Counted from the first letter of the stretch, positions 42,091-51,847 are shown. The stretch is DNA of 64,000 nt from Candidatus Saccharimonadota bacterium (GCA_017515105.1 JAFWHO010000002.1:55463-119462); one strand, 5' to 3'. Made by a program: numbers and translations. Notes: generated by a model from the letters alone, not told the origin.

Positions 42091-42348
42091 CTAAGCTAGT
42101 TGTGTGAGGTGCCAGGAGAGGTCGCGCGAGTTAAACTCGAGCGTTATTTGCTCCCGACCAACGAGCACGTCGAAGATATGAAGTGCCACCCCGCCCACAA
42201 ATTTGATTTGTGTGCGAAGAAGCTCTGATACTTCGGTTTCAGATTCGCCTCGCCGCCTAAAAGTAAGTGGCTGGCATGGCGTCATCTCATACCCAAACAG
42301 AGCCATGACTTCGACCTGTTCTATTTTATTTTTGTTAAAGTTTTTCAT
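42091..42348 (-). CDS. Small conserved-looking protein of unknown function
   Basis: The protein has 85 residues. The central part (PLTFRRRGESETEVSELLR, then GGVALHIFDVLVGREQITLEFNSRDLSWHLTQL) resembles small beta-rich proteins I have seen in CPR genomes, but I cannot name the family. AAAGGAG precedes the ATG. It has a leader of about 140 nt. Confidence 0.65.
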   Translation of the reverse strand: MKNFNKNKIEQVEVMALFGYEMTPCQPLTFRRRGESETEVSELLRTQIKFVGGVALHIFDVLVGREQITLEFNSRDLSWHLTQLA

Positions 42349-42502
42349 AAAAGACTCCTTTAAATTAGATTTATTAGAGCCATTTATGCGAGCCCAAATT
42401 TAGTAGGCTCTTGGTCACGAAGGCTAAATGACAAAACCTCACGCGACTAAAAACTTTTCTCATTGCCAGTGACCGAAGTGTAGCATGAGCACCTTAATTA
42501 TA
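42349..42502 (-). promoter_or_regulatory. Promoter and structured leader of the 42091 gene
   Basis: TGA TATAAT is at 42497-42502. The leader contains GGTCAC/GTGACC as a long-range pair and GAGCC/GGGCTC as a hairpin near 42375-42415, so it may fold. Confidence 0.5.
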
Positions 42503-42525
42503 TCACATTTGCCCCCGGTCAAGTT

Positions 42526-43473
42526 CTAGGCCGAGAGCCTAATCACCTCGCGCGCTTCTTCTACCGAGTGCGTCTCCATCAATTTCGCCCTTAATTCCTT
42601 TGCTCCGGGGGAATTATTGATATAAATCTTAAAGAAATGTTTCAAAGGTTCATATGAAACATAGTGTTTTCTAGACTGCTCCTCATATAAATCTAAATGC
42701 AATTTCAAGAGGTCCATTAACTCTTCCTGAGTCGGAACATGATCAGTAAAGCAATATGGATTCTGGAAAACCCCACGCCCAATCATAAAGCCATCCACCT
42801 CTGGATATTTCTCATATAGTTCTAATGCATGAGCTCGGTCGCGAATGTCACCATTAATGATTAGTTTGGTTTCCGGACCCAATTCATTCCTCAACTTAAT
42901 AATCTCCGGGATCAACTCGTAATGCGCCGGTACTTTGCTCATCTCCTTCTTGGTCCGAAGGTGCACAGTCAATGCCGCCGGATGCTCATTTAGTAGAACC
43001 GGTAGCCATTCTTTATATTCCTCAGGTTGACCCCATCCCAATCTCGTCTTTACGGAAACCGGCAGATCAGTGGATTTAGTAGCATTTCTGAGGCATTCTA
43101 CCGCGAGTTCTGGCGTCTTAATCATCGCCGCCCCACCTCCGGCCTTATTTACGTGCTTATCTGGACAACCAAAATTCAAATCCACCCCCGAGAACCCAAG
43201 TGAAGAAAGCGCGGTGCAAGTTTCCGAAAAATGCTCCGGATTCTTCCCCCAAATCTGCGCAATAATCGGCGCATCAGTCGGCGCAACCTCTAACCGCTCC
43301 AACGCATTCGCCCGCCCCTTCTCTGAAGCATAGCTAGATACGTTAGTAAATTCCGTAAAAAACAAATCCGGGCGCCCTGCCCGAGCTACCACCTGACGAA
43401 ACATAATATCCGTCACCCCTTCCATTGGGGCCAAAATTAAAAACGGTTTTTCTAACTCTTGCCAAATACTCAT
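42526..43473 (-). CDS. dus: tRNA-dihydrouridine synthase
   Basis: The protein has 315 residues. Dus motifs are in order: LAPMEGVTD, DLNFGCP (active-site Cys), VKTRLGW, TVHLRTKKEMS, INGDIRD and GFMIGRGVFQNP (FMN site). It reduces uridines in tRNA D-loops. The ATG at 43473 has AAGGTG upstream; an earlier GTG overlaps that site. Confidence 0.95.
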   Translation of the reverse strand: MSIWQELEKPFLILAPMEGVTDIMFRQVVARAGRPDLFFTEFTNVSSYASEKGRANALERLEVAPTDAPIIAQIWGKNPEHFSETCTALSSLGFSGVDLNFGCPDKHVNKAGGGAAMIKTPELAVECLRNATKSTDLPVSVKTRLGWGQPEEYKEWLPVLLNEHPAALTVHLRTKKEMSKVPAHYELIPEIIKLRNELGPETKLIINGDIRDRAHALELYEKYPEVDGFMIGRGVFQNPYCFTDHVPTQEELMDLLKLHLDLYEEQSRKHYVSYEPLKHFFKIYINNSPGAKELRAKLMETHSVEEAREVIRLSA

Positions 43474-43559
43474 AAGTTTATTCACCTTACTCGCCTAATC
43501 TAACACATCCCTGAGCGCAAATCAACCCCAGAGCACTTGTTGACACCTAATAGTTAGAG

Positions 43560-43565
43560 TATAAT
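43560..43565 (+). promoter_or_regulatory. -10 box of murD2-murL
   Basis: TATAAT is 7 nt before the ATG; TTGTTG lies 17 bp upstream. Confidence 0.65.
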
Positions 43566-43572
43566 ATCTAGT

Positions 43573-44814
43573 ATGAAAATCGCATTATTAGGATACGGCA
43601 AAGAGGGGAAATCTACCGAAAATTATTTCAAAACCCACTTCCCTGATGCCGAAATTGATATTTTTGAAAATTTCACTCCGGAAGAAATCAAACAAAAAGA
43701 CTTCTCGTCATACGATCACGTCTTTCGTAGTCCATCGGTACCACCGCTAAATCTTCAAAACGAGACGTCAGTCACCAAATACTTCTTTGATCACTGCCCA
43801 TGCCCCATCATCGGTGTCACTGGCACCAAAGGCAAAGGCACCACTTGTTCGTTTATTGCTCAAATTCTAGAAGCTCTGGGTCACAACGTTCATCTCGTTG
43901 GCAATATTGGCACCTCATCTATTGATGTCCTAGATACTCTAAACCCCACCGACACCATCGTCTACGAAATGAGCAGTTTCCAGCTTTGGGATCTCACAAA
44001 GTCCCCTCATATCGCCGTGGTTCTCCGCATCGAAGCCGATCACCTCAATGTTCATAATGGCTATTCCGACTACGTCAACGCCAAAAGCCACATTGCAGAG
44101 TTCCAAGAAAAAGATGACAGTATAGTTTACTTCAAAGACAATAACGACTCAGTAAAAATTGCCCAAAAAAGCCCCGCCGCCCATAAATACCCATACCCAG
44201 AAAACCGTAAATCAGAAAACCTCACCAGCCTACTAAATTCCCTCAAGATCCCAGGGAAACACAATCAAGAAAACGCTGAAGCCGCTCTCCTCGCTGTATC
44301 CGCCTACCTAAATACCACTCTCGATGCGTTAACCGAAAACAACTTCGAAAAGATTAAAACCGCCTTAGAAAACTTTAAGGGTCTTCCTCATCACATCGAA
44401 TTCGTCAGGACTGTTGATGATGTCGATTATTACGACGATAGTTTCTCTGCTTCTTATCCATCGCTTGAAGTCGCTCTAAAGTCTTTCCCGGATAAGAGAG
44501 TTGTCTTAATTGCTGGCGGAAAAGACCGCGGTCTTGATTTAGCCCCCATCAAAAAGGCAATTTTCGAAGCCGATAATCTTGAAAAAACTATCCTCATCGG
44601 CGAAACTAAAGCAAAACTGGCCGAAAACGCCCCAGTCAACAAATATACGCTCGCAGATACTCTAGAAAACGCAGTAAAAGAAGCTAAAAACGCCGCCGAC
44701 GCCTGCGGGAAAAACGCCGTTGTACTATTAAGCCCAGGCGCCGCAAGTTTCGACATGTTCAAAGACTTTTACGATCGCGGCGAACAATTCAAAAAATTAG
44801 TGGAGAGACTATAA
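43573..44814 (+). CDS. MurD-family ligase, probably MurD2 (adds L-Glu)
   Basis: The protein has 413 residues. The Mur ligase ATP loop GVTGTKGKGTT, EMSSFQLW, EADHLNVH and the C-terminal LIAGGKDRG are typical of MurD. Because murL follows directly, it is likely the MurD2 type, joining L-glutamate rather than D-glutamate to UDP-MurNAc-L-Ala; this specificity is inferred from the neighbour and from the known Xanthomonas pair. One base separates its stop from the murL ATG. Confidence 0.88.
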   Translation: MKIALLGYGKEGKSTENYFKTHFPDAEIDIFENFTPEEIKQKDFSSYDHVFRSPSVPPLNLQNETSVTKYFFDHCPCPIIGVTGTKGKGTTCSFIAQILEALGHNVHLVGNIGTSSIDVLDTLNPTDTIVYEMSSFQLWDLTKSPHIAVVLRIEADHLNVHNGYSDYVNAKSHIAEFQEKDDSIVYFKDNNDSVKIAQKSPAAHKYPYPENRKSENLTSLLNSLKIPGKHNQENAEAALLAVSAYLNTTLDALTENNFEKIKTALENFKGLPHHIEFVRTVDDVDYYDDSFSASYPSLEVALKSFPDKRVVLIAGGKDRGLDLAPIKKAIFEADNLEKTILIGETKAKLAENAPVNKYTLADTLENAVKEAKNAADACGKNAVVLLSPGAASFDMFKDFYDRGEQFKKLVERL

Positions 44815-44815
44815 A

Positions 44816-46006
44816 ATGGATTTCACCTTCTTAGATTACGATTTCGACCAAACGACCAACCTAGCTTCTTTTCGCTACAAAGGAAAAGACGACCAAATCT
44901 TTACTGAAACTATCGAGTTTACGTCTAGCGCTATCGAATACGACCAAAAAGTCCTAGACGACGCTTTGTTCTTCGCTTTTATCGTCATTGGGACTTCCTA
45001 TTATAAAGCCGCGCCCACCACTTCAGTCAATTTAGATGCCAATCTTACCAAAAAACAAAAGACATTCTTTGATCAAATCTATCAAGAGGGACTCAGTCAA
45101 TTTGCTTTTGAAAATAATCTCACACGCGAAAACCTAGCTCACTTCATCAACTCCGAAAAGGAAAACCCGACCCCGAAAACCACTAATAACACCGACAAAA
45201 CCCTCATCCTCTTAAGCGGTGGTAAAGACTCTCTTTTGTCGGCCGAAATCATCCGTTCTGAAGGCAAGCCATACGAAATCGCATATATTTCTTCCCAACA
45301 GAATTACCCTGAAATCATCGACAGTTTCAAAACCCCACTCATCATCAAACGCCATCTTGACAAAGAAAACTTAGAAAAAGTCTCCGGTTTAAATGGCCAT
45401 GTCCCAGTCACATTGATCAACGAAGCTATTGCTATCATTGAGGCAATCCTAACCGGTTGCAGTCGCATCGAACTCGGCATTGGCAAAGAAGGTCTCGAAC
45501 CGCATGCATTTATCGGCGATCTCCCAGTCAACCACCAATGGTCAAAAACCTACGATGCCCAAACCCAACTTAAAGATTATTTAAGAACCTACATCGCTAA
45601 TAACATCGAAATTGGTAGCGTTCTTGAAAACTATACCGAACTCGAAATCGCCAAGCTATTTGCCGAAAAATGTTGGAATAAATACGGCCAACAATTCTCG
45701 TCTTGCAATATCGCAAATTATAAACTAGACGCTAATAATCGCGAATTAAAATGGTGCGGCCATTGTGCTAAATGTGCTAATTCTTACCTTCTCTTCGCTC
45801 CATTTGTGGAATTTGAGAAACAGAAAGCTCTTTTTGGCCGAGATCTCTTTTCTGATCCCGAAATGGCTCGAATATTCAAAGGCCTCCTCGGCATCGATGG
45901 AGTCATGAAGCCATTTGAATGCATAGCCAGCATTGAAGAGCTTCGTTGGGCTTACCAAGATAAACTCCCCGGATACGGCAATCTTCCTTTCGAGATCCCG
46001 AATTGA
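44816..46006 (+). CDS. murL: UDP-MurNAc-L-Ala-L-Glu epimerase (MurL type)
   Basis: The protein has 396 residues. A PP-loop ATP site LILLSGGKDSLLSAEI (about residues 130-145) and a C-terminal cysteine-rich WCGHCAKCANSYLLFAPF match MurL. The known enzyme turns the terminal L-Glu into D-Glu with ATP, removing the need for a glutamate racemase. It ends 8 bases from the convergent M16 gene. Confidence 0.85.
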   Translation: MDFTFLDYDFDQTTNLASFRYKGKDDQIFTETIEFTSSAIEYDQKVLDDALFFAFIVIGTSYYKAAPTTSVNLDANLTKKQKTFFDQIYQEGLSQFAFENNLTRENLAHFINSEKENPTPKTTNNTDKTLILLSGGKDSLLSAEIIRSEGKPYEIAYISSQQNYPEIIDSFKTPLIIKRHLDKENLEKVSGLNGHVPVTLINEAIAIIEAILTGCSRIELGIGKEGLEPHAFIGDLPVNHQWSKTYDAQTQLKDYLRTYIANNIEIGSVLENYTELEIAKLFAEKCWNKYGQQFSSCNIANYKLDANNRELKWCGHCAKCANSYLLFAPFVEFEKQKALFGRDLFSDPEMARIFKGLLGIDGVMKPFECIASIEELRWAYQDKLPGYGNLPFEIPN

Positions 46007-46014
46007 TACTAAGT

Positions 46015-47286
46015 CTAAAAATTCAACCTTGCCTCAAGTTCAGAGATAAACGCTTTGTCCGTTGACGAAACCGCCGCAAAGCCCTTAATCCCAGCCCCCG
46101 CGAATTCGCGTGCCAGCTCAATCATCTTGTATTTATCAATCGACTGAATCAAATTCGGCATATTATCATATCTCTCGACAGTCTCATTCGTGAAATAATG
46201 ATCTGCATAATAATCTGCAATCTGCCCAACTGTCTGTGCGCCCATCTGGAATCGACCCAGAGCATAAGATTTCGCAGCCAGAAAGTCCACGTCCAATATT
46301 TCCCCGTTCAAAGTCTTCATGAGTTCCATCTGGATCAATTCAAAAAGCGCATCCGCGTTCTCAATATTAACTTCACCATCGAAATCCCAGTACGAATTAT
46401 GCGCATTCGAAGCCACTGATGAACCCATGCCGTACACCAATCCACGCTTCCTTGCTGCGCCAAAAATCTTCGAATTCGTTGTCCCATTCAAAATATGATT
46501 AAGGCAGTTCATTGCAAATACTTCTGTCGGGTCTAAATGTCTTGGGGTTACCAACGAGAATCCAAAAGTAATATTCGAAGCATCTTTTCTTCTGATCGAC
46601 ACCGCCTCCGAAGAATGCAACTCCGACATCGGGATCTCAAATCTCTCCCCCTCCTTCAGATTCCAATCATTCAAAGTCTTGATAATTTTGTGCTTTCGCC
46701 CCTTCAATTTCCCAGCGATGATAAACATCATATTCTTTGCTGTGTGAGTTCTCCTGTAATGCTCACGAATATCTTTGAGCTCAATATTTGAAATTGTCTT
46801 AATCCTCTCAGGCAAATCCAAAATATCTTCACCCACCGCTTGCTGCACGCGCGGCCAAAGCAATCTGTAATAGTCATTCATATAACCAGTAAGCTCTGAT
46901 CTCACATTAGCTTTCTCGGACTTCAATTCTTCCTCGTTAAACTTCGGCTCACAGATAGAGACCCTCTGGAGCTCCATAATTCTTTCCCACTCAAAGTCCG
47001 CACATTCCGTCTCATAGCATACCGAAATATCCGAAGTCCAGGCATTGTGATATGCTCCATTCTTCGTAAACTCAGCCTCAAACGCTTGCTCATCCTTGTA
47101 TTTCGCATTCGCGCCAAAAGCCAAGTGCTCTACCACGTGTGGGATTTCATACACTTCCTTATTCTTAGCATACATCATCCCCGCCCTAAACTGAATCCTC
47201 GTGGACATTACGCTCGCCCCAGGGATGTCGATCAGGAGCCCTTTCGCTCCGTTTCTAAGAGTTACCTCCTCAACTGAATGTTTCAT
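46015..47286 (-). CDS. M16-family zinc peptidase-like protein
   Basis: The protein has 423 residues. The inverted zinc motif HVVEH occurs in IPHVVEHLAFG (about residues 50-60), with the distal Glu in the later ELKSEKANVRSE region, followed by the M16 C-terminal domain. It begins one base after the secA stop, so the two are translationally coupled. It may process proteins or peptides; its location is unknown since no signal peptide is seen. Confidence 0.88.
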   Translation of the reverse strand: MKHSVEEVTLRNGAKGLLIDIPGASVMSTRIQFRAGMMYAKNKEVYEIPHVVEHLAFGANAKYKDEQAFEAEFTKNGAYHNAWTSDISVCYETECADFEWERIMELQRVSICEPKFNEEELKSEKANVRSELTGYMNDYYRLLWPRVQQAVGEDILDLPERIKTISNIELKDIREHYRRTHTAKNMMFIIAGKLKGRKHKIIKTLNDWNLKEGERFEIPMSELHSSEAVSIRRKDASNITFGFSLVTPRHLDPTEVFAMNCLNHILNGTTNSKIFGAARKRGLVYGMGSSVASNAHNSYWDFDGEVNIENADALFELIQMELMKTLNGEILDVDFLAAKSYALGRFQMGAQTVGQIADYYADHYFTNETVERYDNMPNLIQSIDKYKMIELAREFAGAGIKGFAAVSSTDKAFISELEARLNF

Positions 47287-47287
47287 C

Positions 47288-50119
47288 TTATTTGCGGCCT
47301 TTTTTGCGTGCTTGCTTACGCTTCTTTGCTGAGGTTTTCTTTTTCGTTGCAGACACCTTAGCGTGTGATTTTGTCTTGAACTCGTCGTCCAAATTCTTTT
47401 CACCGCTTGAAATTTCATTCACACCTCTCTCGGTCTGACCTTCCGCCATCTTGGTAAGCTCAGATTCATATTCTTCGCCATCCATCGCGTTATCAGCTGC
47501 TGCTTCTGCCGGCGTCACTGTGAGTAATATCTTCAATACCTCCTCACGCAAATTTCTCTGCAATCCATCAAATAGCTTCTGCGATTCTGAACGATATTCC
47601 ACCAAAGGATCTCTTTGGCCCACCGAACGCCAGTGAATCCCTTCGCGAAGGTGTTGCATATTCTCAAGATGCTGCATCCACAAAGTATCAAGCACTTTGA
47701 GATATACTTCGCGCTCAACCTTCCTCATCGTATCTTTACCAAATAATTCTTCCTGCTTCTTGTAGGCTTCTTCTACAGCCTCAAGCCCTAAGCTGTAACG
47801 ATCTTTCTCTTTACGCTTCAAACCAATCCCATGAATCAGATTGTCATCGAAATCAAACACGGCCTTAAATTCGGCGTCGAAATTCTTATTAACCCTAGAC
47901 GAGAACTCCGTTAGCGTCTTTACTTCGTCACGCATCAATCGCTTAATCTCCGGATAAATGTCGTCCCCTTCAAGGATTCTACGCCTCATCATATAAACAA
48001 CTTTACGGTGACGGTTGATCACGTTATCATATTGCACCACGTTCTTTCGGGAGTCAAAGTTAAATCCTTCAATCTTTTTCTGTGCAGACTCTAGAGTCTT
48101 CGAGATTGCCCTAGTCTGAATCGGCGTATTTTCATCCACACCGAGTCTCATCATTAGCATCTTTACTCTGTCGCCTTGGAAGATTCTCATCAAATCATCT
48201 TCACAGCTCACAAAGAATTGCGTCGTGCCAGGATCACCCTGACGGCCGCCACGACCTCTTAGCTGGTTGTCTACGCGCCTTGAATCGTGTCGCTCTGAGC
48301 CGATCACTACCAACCCGCCTAGTTCACGTACTCCTTCGCCAAGTTTAATATCGGTACCACGACCTGCCATGTTAGTAGCAAGCGTGATTGCACCTTTTTC
48401 ACCGGCTTTCGCAATAATCGCAGCCTCACGCTCGTTATTTTTTGCGTTCAAAATCTCATAAGGAAGGCCATATTGCTCCAAATATTTCGCAATTTCCTCG
48501 TTATTTACGATCGAGCCAGACCCAACCAACACTGGTTGACCTTTCTCGTGATATTTGCGGATTTCTTCTGCAATCGCCTTCAACTTACCAGCCTTCGTTC
48601 TGTAAATTAAATCATCTTTATCTACACGCGCAATCGGCTTATTCGGCGGAATCTGGATTACGTCTAGCGCATAAATCTGCTGGAACTCTTCCGCCTCTGT
48701 AAATGCCGTACCAGTCATACCAGACAACTTCTTATAAAGCCTAAAGAAGTTCTGGAATGAAATCGTCGCAAGCGTCATTGATTCTTGCTTTACGGCCACA
48801 CCTTCCTTTGCCTCGATCGCCTGATGTAAACCTTCATTATAGCGTCGGCCCTGCATCAAACGCCCAGTGTGCTCGTCCACGATAATTACTTCACCCGAAT
48901 TCGTCACCACGTAATCCTTATCACGCTTGAATACGACTTCAGCCCTAATCGCCTGTTCCAAATGATAAACAAGTCGCGTATTCTTAGTAGAATACAAGTT
49001 ATCCACGCCAAGAATCTTCTGAACTTTATCAATTCCTTTATCTGTTAAAGTCACCGAGCGGCGCTTTTCATCGAAAATATAATCATCCGAATCTAATCTC
49101 GAAGCCACCTTTGCAAACTGATAATAACTCTCCGGATTATCTCCAGCCGGTGCCGAAATAATTAGCGGCGTCCTCGCTTCATCAATCAAGATCGAATCTA
49201 CCTCATCTACGATCGCAAAATTGAGTTCACGCTGTCTCAAATATTGCACCTCACTCGTCATATTATCGCGTAGATAGTCAAAGCCAAATTCGTTGTTTGT
49301 ACCATAGGTAATATCCGCAGCATATGCTTCTTTACGCGTACATGGCTTCAAATGACGAAATCTCTCATCTTCATGCTCTTCATTTTCATACTCTGCATCG
49401 TAAATGAATGACGCTTCATTAATAATTACGGCTACCGAAAGCCCAAGAAAATCATAAATCGGACCATTCCAACCAGTATCACGCTGTGCCAAATAATCGT
49501 TTACCGTCACCACATGCACGCCACGTCCAGTCAAACCATTGAGATAAGCCGGTAGCATTGCTACCAAAGTCTTACCTTCGCCCGTCTTCATCTCAGCTAC
49601 GGCACCTTCGTGAAGCACCATACCACCAATAAGTTGCACGTCATACGGCCTAAGTCCAGTAACACGCTTCGAAGCCTCTCTTGCTACAGCGAAAACTTCC
49701 GGCAAAAGCTCATTCAAAATTTTCGTGTCATCAATTTCAGCGCGCTTTTTGCTTTTCTTCGGTTTCTTACCATTCTTACTCGTCTTCGCGATCCCCTGTT
49801 CTGCTCGCGCCGTCTTTAAAGCCTTATCAATCTTCGCCCTAAATTTCTCAGTCTGAGCTTTCAACTCTTCGTCGCTCATCTTCTCGTATTTCGGCTCTAG
49901 CTTAGTAATTTCCTGAGCTCTCCTCCAAAGCCTCTTCAAGGTCTTTTTCTGTGCATCACCAAAAACTCCTTGCAAAAACTTCGTTAAAGCCGTCTTGTCG
50001 GCCAACTTATCAGTCGGCTTCTTGTTCTCATGTCTTTTAGCTAATTTCTCATTTTTTTTGACAGACTTCTCGTTTCTTTTGGCCTCCTTATCGGCCACTT
50101 TCACCTCTTTTTTCGCCAT
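47288..50119 (-). CDS. secA: Preprotein translocase ATPase SecA
   Basis: The protein has 943 residues. SecA motifs are clear: MKTGEGKT (Walker A), VDEVDSILIDEARTPLIISAP, TDIKLGEGVRELGGL, SERHDSRRVDNQLRGRGGRQGDPG. Unusual parts are a Lys-rich N-terminal extension of about 60 residues, a Lys-rich insertion near 115-130, and a Lys-rich C-terminus with no CxCx8CH zinc motif, so SecB-type binding is not expected. TATAAT and TTGGAG precede the ATG. Confidence 0.97.
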   Translation of the reverse strand: MAKKEVKVADKEAKRNEKSVKKNEKLAKRHENKKPTDKLADKTALTKFLQGVFGDAQKKTLKRLWRRAQEITKLEPKYEKMSDEELKAQTEKFRAKIDKALKTARAEQGIAKTSKNGKKPKKSKKRAEIDDTKILNELLPEVFAVAREASKRVTGLRPYDVQLIGGMVLHEGAVAEMKTGEGKTLVAMLPAYLNGLTGRGVHVVTVNDYLAQRDTGWNGPIYDFLGLSVAVIINEASFIYDAEYENEEHEDERFRHLKPCTRKEAYAADITYGTNNEFGFDYLRDNMTSEVQYLRQRELNFAIVDEVDSILIDEARTPLIISAPAGDNPESYYQFAKVASRLDSDDYIFDEKRRSVTLTDKGIDKVQKILGVDNLYSTKNTRLVYHLEQAIRAEVVFKRDKDYVVTNSGEVIIVDEHTGRLMQGRRYNEGLHQAIEAKEGVAVKQESMTLATISFQNFFRLYKKLSGMTGTAFTEAEEFQQIYALDVIQIPPNKPIARVDKDDLIYRTKAGKLKAIAEEIRKYHEKGQPVLVGSGSIVNNEEIAKYLEQYGLPYEILNAKNNEREAAIIAKAGEKGAITLATNMAGRGTDIKLGEGVRELGGLVVIGSERHDSRRVDNQLRGRGGRQGDPGTTQFFVSCEDDLMRIFQGDRVKMLMMRLGVDENTPIQTRAISKTLESAQKKIEGFNFDSRKNVVQYDNVINRHRKVVYMMRRRILEGDDIYPEIKRLMRDEVKTLTEFSSRVNKNFDAEFKAVFDFDDNLIHGIGLKRKEKDRYSLGLEAVEEAYKKQEELFGKDTMRKVEREVYLKVLDTLWMQHLENMQHLREGIHWRSVGQRDPLVEYRSESQKLFDGLQRNLREEVLKILLTVTPAEAAADNAMDGEEYESELTKMAEGQTERGVNEISSGEKNLDDEFKTKSHAKVSATKKKTSAKKRKQARKKGRK

Positions 50120-50140
50120 ATTATCTCCAATCTGCCCCCC

Positions 50141-50146
50141 ATTATA
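50141..50146 (-). promoter_or_regulatory. -10 box of secA
   Basis: TGA TATAAT with a leader of about 15 nt that contains the TTGGAG ribosome binding site. Confidence 0.6.
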
Positions 50147-50151
50147 TCATA

Positions 50152-50514
50152 CTAACCTCTCTTCCGAAAGATGTTTTTCAGACCCTTTCTCTGGCGATGT
50201 GGCTGCACCTCAAGCTTATATCTTCTGATCTGCCCGAGCAGCTTCGCTTCAACTAAATCTACTCCAGCAAATACGTTTGAACATTCATCTCTCGCCGCAA
50301 TTAGCTTACCGCCAATTAGCTCCATCGCTGCTGAAATTTCGTACTTCTCAGTTTTGCCTTTTCCGATCTCAGACGCTACCACCTTACAAACGACATCTTT
50401 TTTTGCTTTTTTCGGCAAATACTTATCGAGTTTACCAATCCTCTTCAATACGTATCTACGAAACGGCTCTTCTACCTTATAATCATTTCCGCTAATTTCG
50501 ATTTTTTCAATCAT
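50152..50514 (-). CDS. hpf: Ribosome hibernation factor, short HPF/RaiA type
   Basis: The protein has 120 residues. It starts IEKIEISGNDYKVEEPFRRYVLKRIGKLDKYLP and has the S30AE pattern of two helices and a sheet; no long-form C-terminal domain is present. It follows serS after 17 nt with AAAGGAGG, so they share a transcript. Confidence 0.88.
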   Translation of the reverse strand: MIEKIEISGNDYKVEEPFRRYVLKRIGKLDKYLPKKAKKDVVCKVVASEIGKGKTEKYEISAAMELIGGKLIAARDECSNVFAGVDLVEAKLLGQIRRYKLEVQPHRQRKGLKNIFRKRG

Positions 50515-50531
50515 TTTTTGTTATTCCTCCT

Positions 50532-51776
50532 TTAGATTTCTTCTTTTCCATTAAAATACGGTCTTAATACTTTTGGGATCGTCAATTTCCCGTCTTCTCT
50601 GGCGTAGTTCTCCAGTATCACCACTAGTGCTCTAGCCAAAGGAATCGCTGTCCCATTCAAAGTATGTACAAATTCCACCTTACCGTCTTTTCGCCTCACC
50701 CTACAATTCACCGCCCTAGCCTGAAAATCCGTACAGTTAGAACATGATGTGATCTCCTGATATTTCTGGTTCACTGGTGACCAGTATTCCATGTCATATT
50801 TCTTTGCTGCTGGCGCCCCAAGATCACCTGCCGCAATATTAATCACATGATACGGAATCTCAAGCCCCTGCCAAATATCCTCTTCGATCGCCAAAATTTT
50901 CTCATGAATCTCTTTACTCTGTTCTGGCAAACAGAAGGCATACATTTCTAGCTTATTAAACTGATGTACTCGGAACAAACCTCTAGTATATTTACCGGCC
51001 GCACCAGCCTCTTTTCTAAAACACGGCGAATAGCCAGCGTAAAAGAGCGGTAACTGTTCCTCATCAAGAATTTCATCCATGTGATAACCGGTAAGAGGCA
51101 TCTCCGCCGTCGCGATCAAAGCCAAATCTTCTCCCTCAACAAAATACTCGTCGCTCTGTTCTGAACTACGTGGGTTAAAACCGCATCCCTCAAGAATCCT
51201 GGACGACACCATATCTGGCACCGTCATAAAAGTAAATCCATGTTCTTGCACCTTGGAAAGGCCATATTGAAGGAGCGCATTTTCGAGCAAAGCCAAACCA
51301 TCCTTGAGGTAGTAAAACTTTGCCCCAGCCACTTTGGCTCCTCTTTCAAAATCTACCCAATCGCGGCTCAAAGCAAAATCCAAATGGTCCATACCAGTCT
51401 TGTGGTTCTCGCCCCACTTCTTAACTTCCACGGAGCATTCCTCATCCCCTAGTGGCACATCGTCAAAAATCACATTTGGCACCTGTTTTATAAGGTCTTT
51501 CAGCTTTTCCTCAGCCGATGTGAGCGCGGTTTCTTTCTCCGAAAGCTCTGCCTTAATCGCCTTACCCCTCTCAATTAATTCTTTTGCTGGCTTACCGCCT
51601 TTCATCTTTGCAGCAATTTCGTTACGCTCTTTCCTAAGAGCTTCTACCTCAACTAGTACAGCCTTACGTTCATCGTCAAGCTTAATTACCTCCTTGATGT
51701 TGATCTTGTAGCCTTTTTCTTTTGTGGATTTCTCCACCAAATCCAGATTTTCTCTAATAAACTTCACGTCTAACAT
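50532..51776 (-). CDS. serS: Seryl-tRNA synthetase
   Basis: The protein has 414 residues: an N-terminal coiled-coil arm (about 30-100), then class II motifs AGYSPCFRKEAGAAGKYTRGLFRVHQFNKLEMY and the C-terminal GTAIPLARALVVILENYAREDGKLTIPKVLRPY. TATAAT is 9 nt before the ATG. Confidence 0.97.
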   Translation of the reverse strand: MLDVKFIRENLDLVEKSTKEKGYKINIKEVIKLDDERKAVLVEVEALRKERNEIAAKMKGGKPAKELIERGKAIKAELSEKETALTSAEEKLKDLIKQVPNVIFDDVPLGDEECSVEVKKWGENHKTGMDHLDFALSRDWVDFERGAKVAGAKFYYLKDGLALLENALLQYGLSKVQEHGFTFMTVPDMVSSRILEGCGFNPRSSEQSDEYFVEGEDLALIATAEMPLTGYHMDEILDEEQLPLFYAGYSPCFRKEAGAAGKYTRGLFRVHQFNKLEMYAFCLPEQSKEIHEKILAIEEDIWQGLEIPYHVINIAAGDLGAPAAKKYDMEYWSPVNQKYQEITSCSNCTDFQARAVNCRVRRKDGKVEFVHTLNGTAIPLARALVVILENYAREDGKLTIPKVLRPYFNGKEEI

Positions 51777-51785
51777 AATAACTAT

Positions 51786-51791
51786 ATTATA
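51786..51791 (-). promoter_or_regulatory. -10 box of serS-hpf
   Basis: TGA TATAAT, 9 nt before the ATG; leaderless or nearly so. Confidence 0.6.
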
Positions 51792-51810
51792 TCACACGAT
51801 TTTATTTGGT

Positions 51811-51839
51811 TTGACAAAACCCCAGAACCAAAATATAAT
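51811..51839 (+). promoter_or_regulatory. Promoter of the secreted-protein operon
   Basis: TTGACA, 17 bp, TATAAT: full consensus. The ATG follows 8 nt after the -10. Confidence 0.85.
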
Positions 51840-51847
51840 AAAAACAT

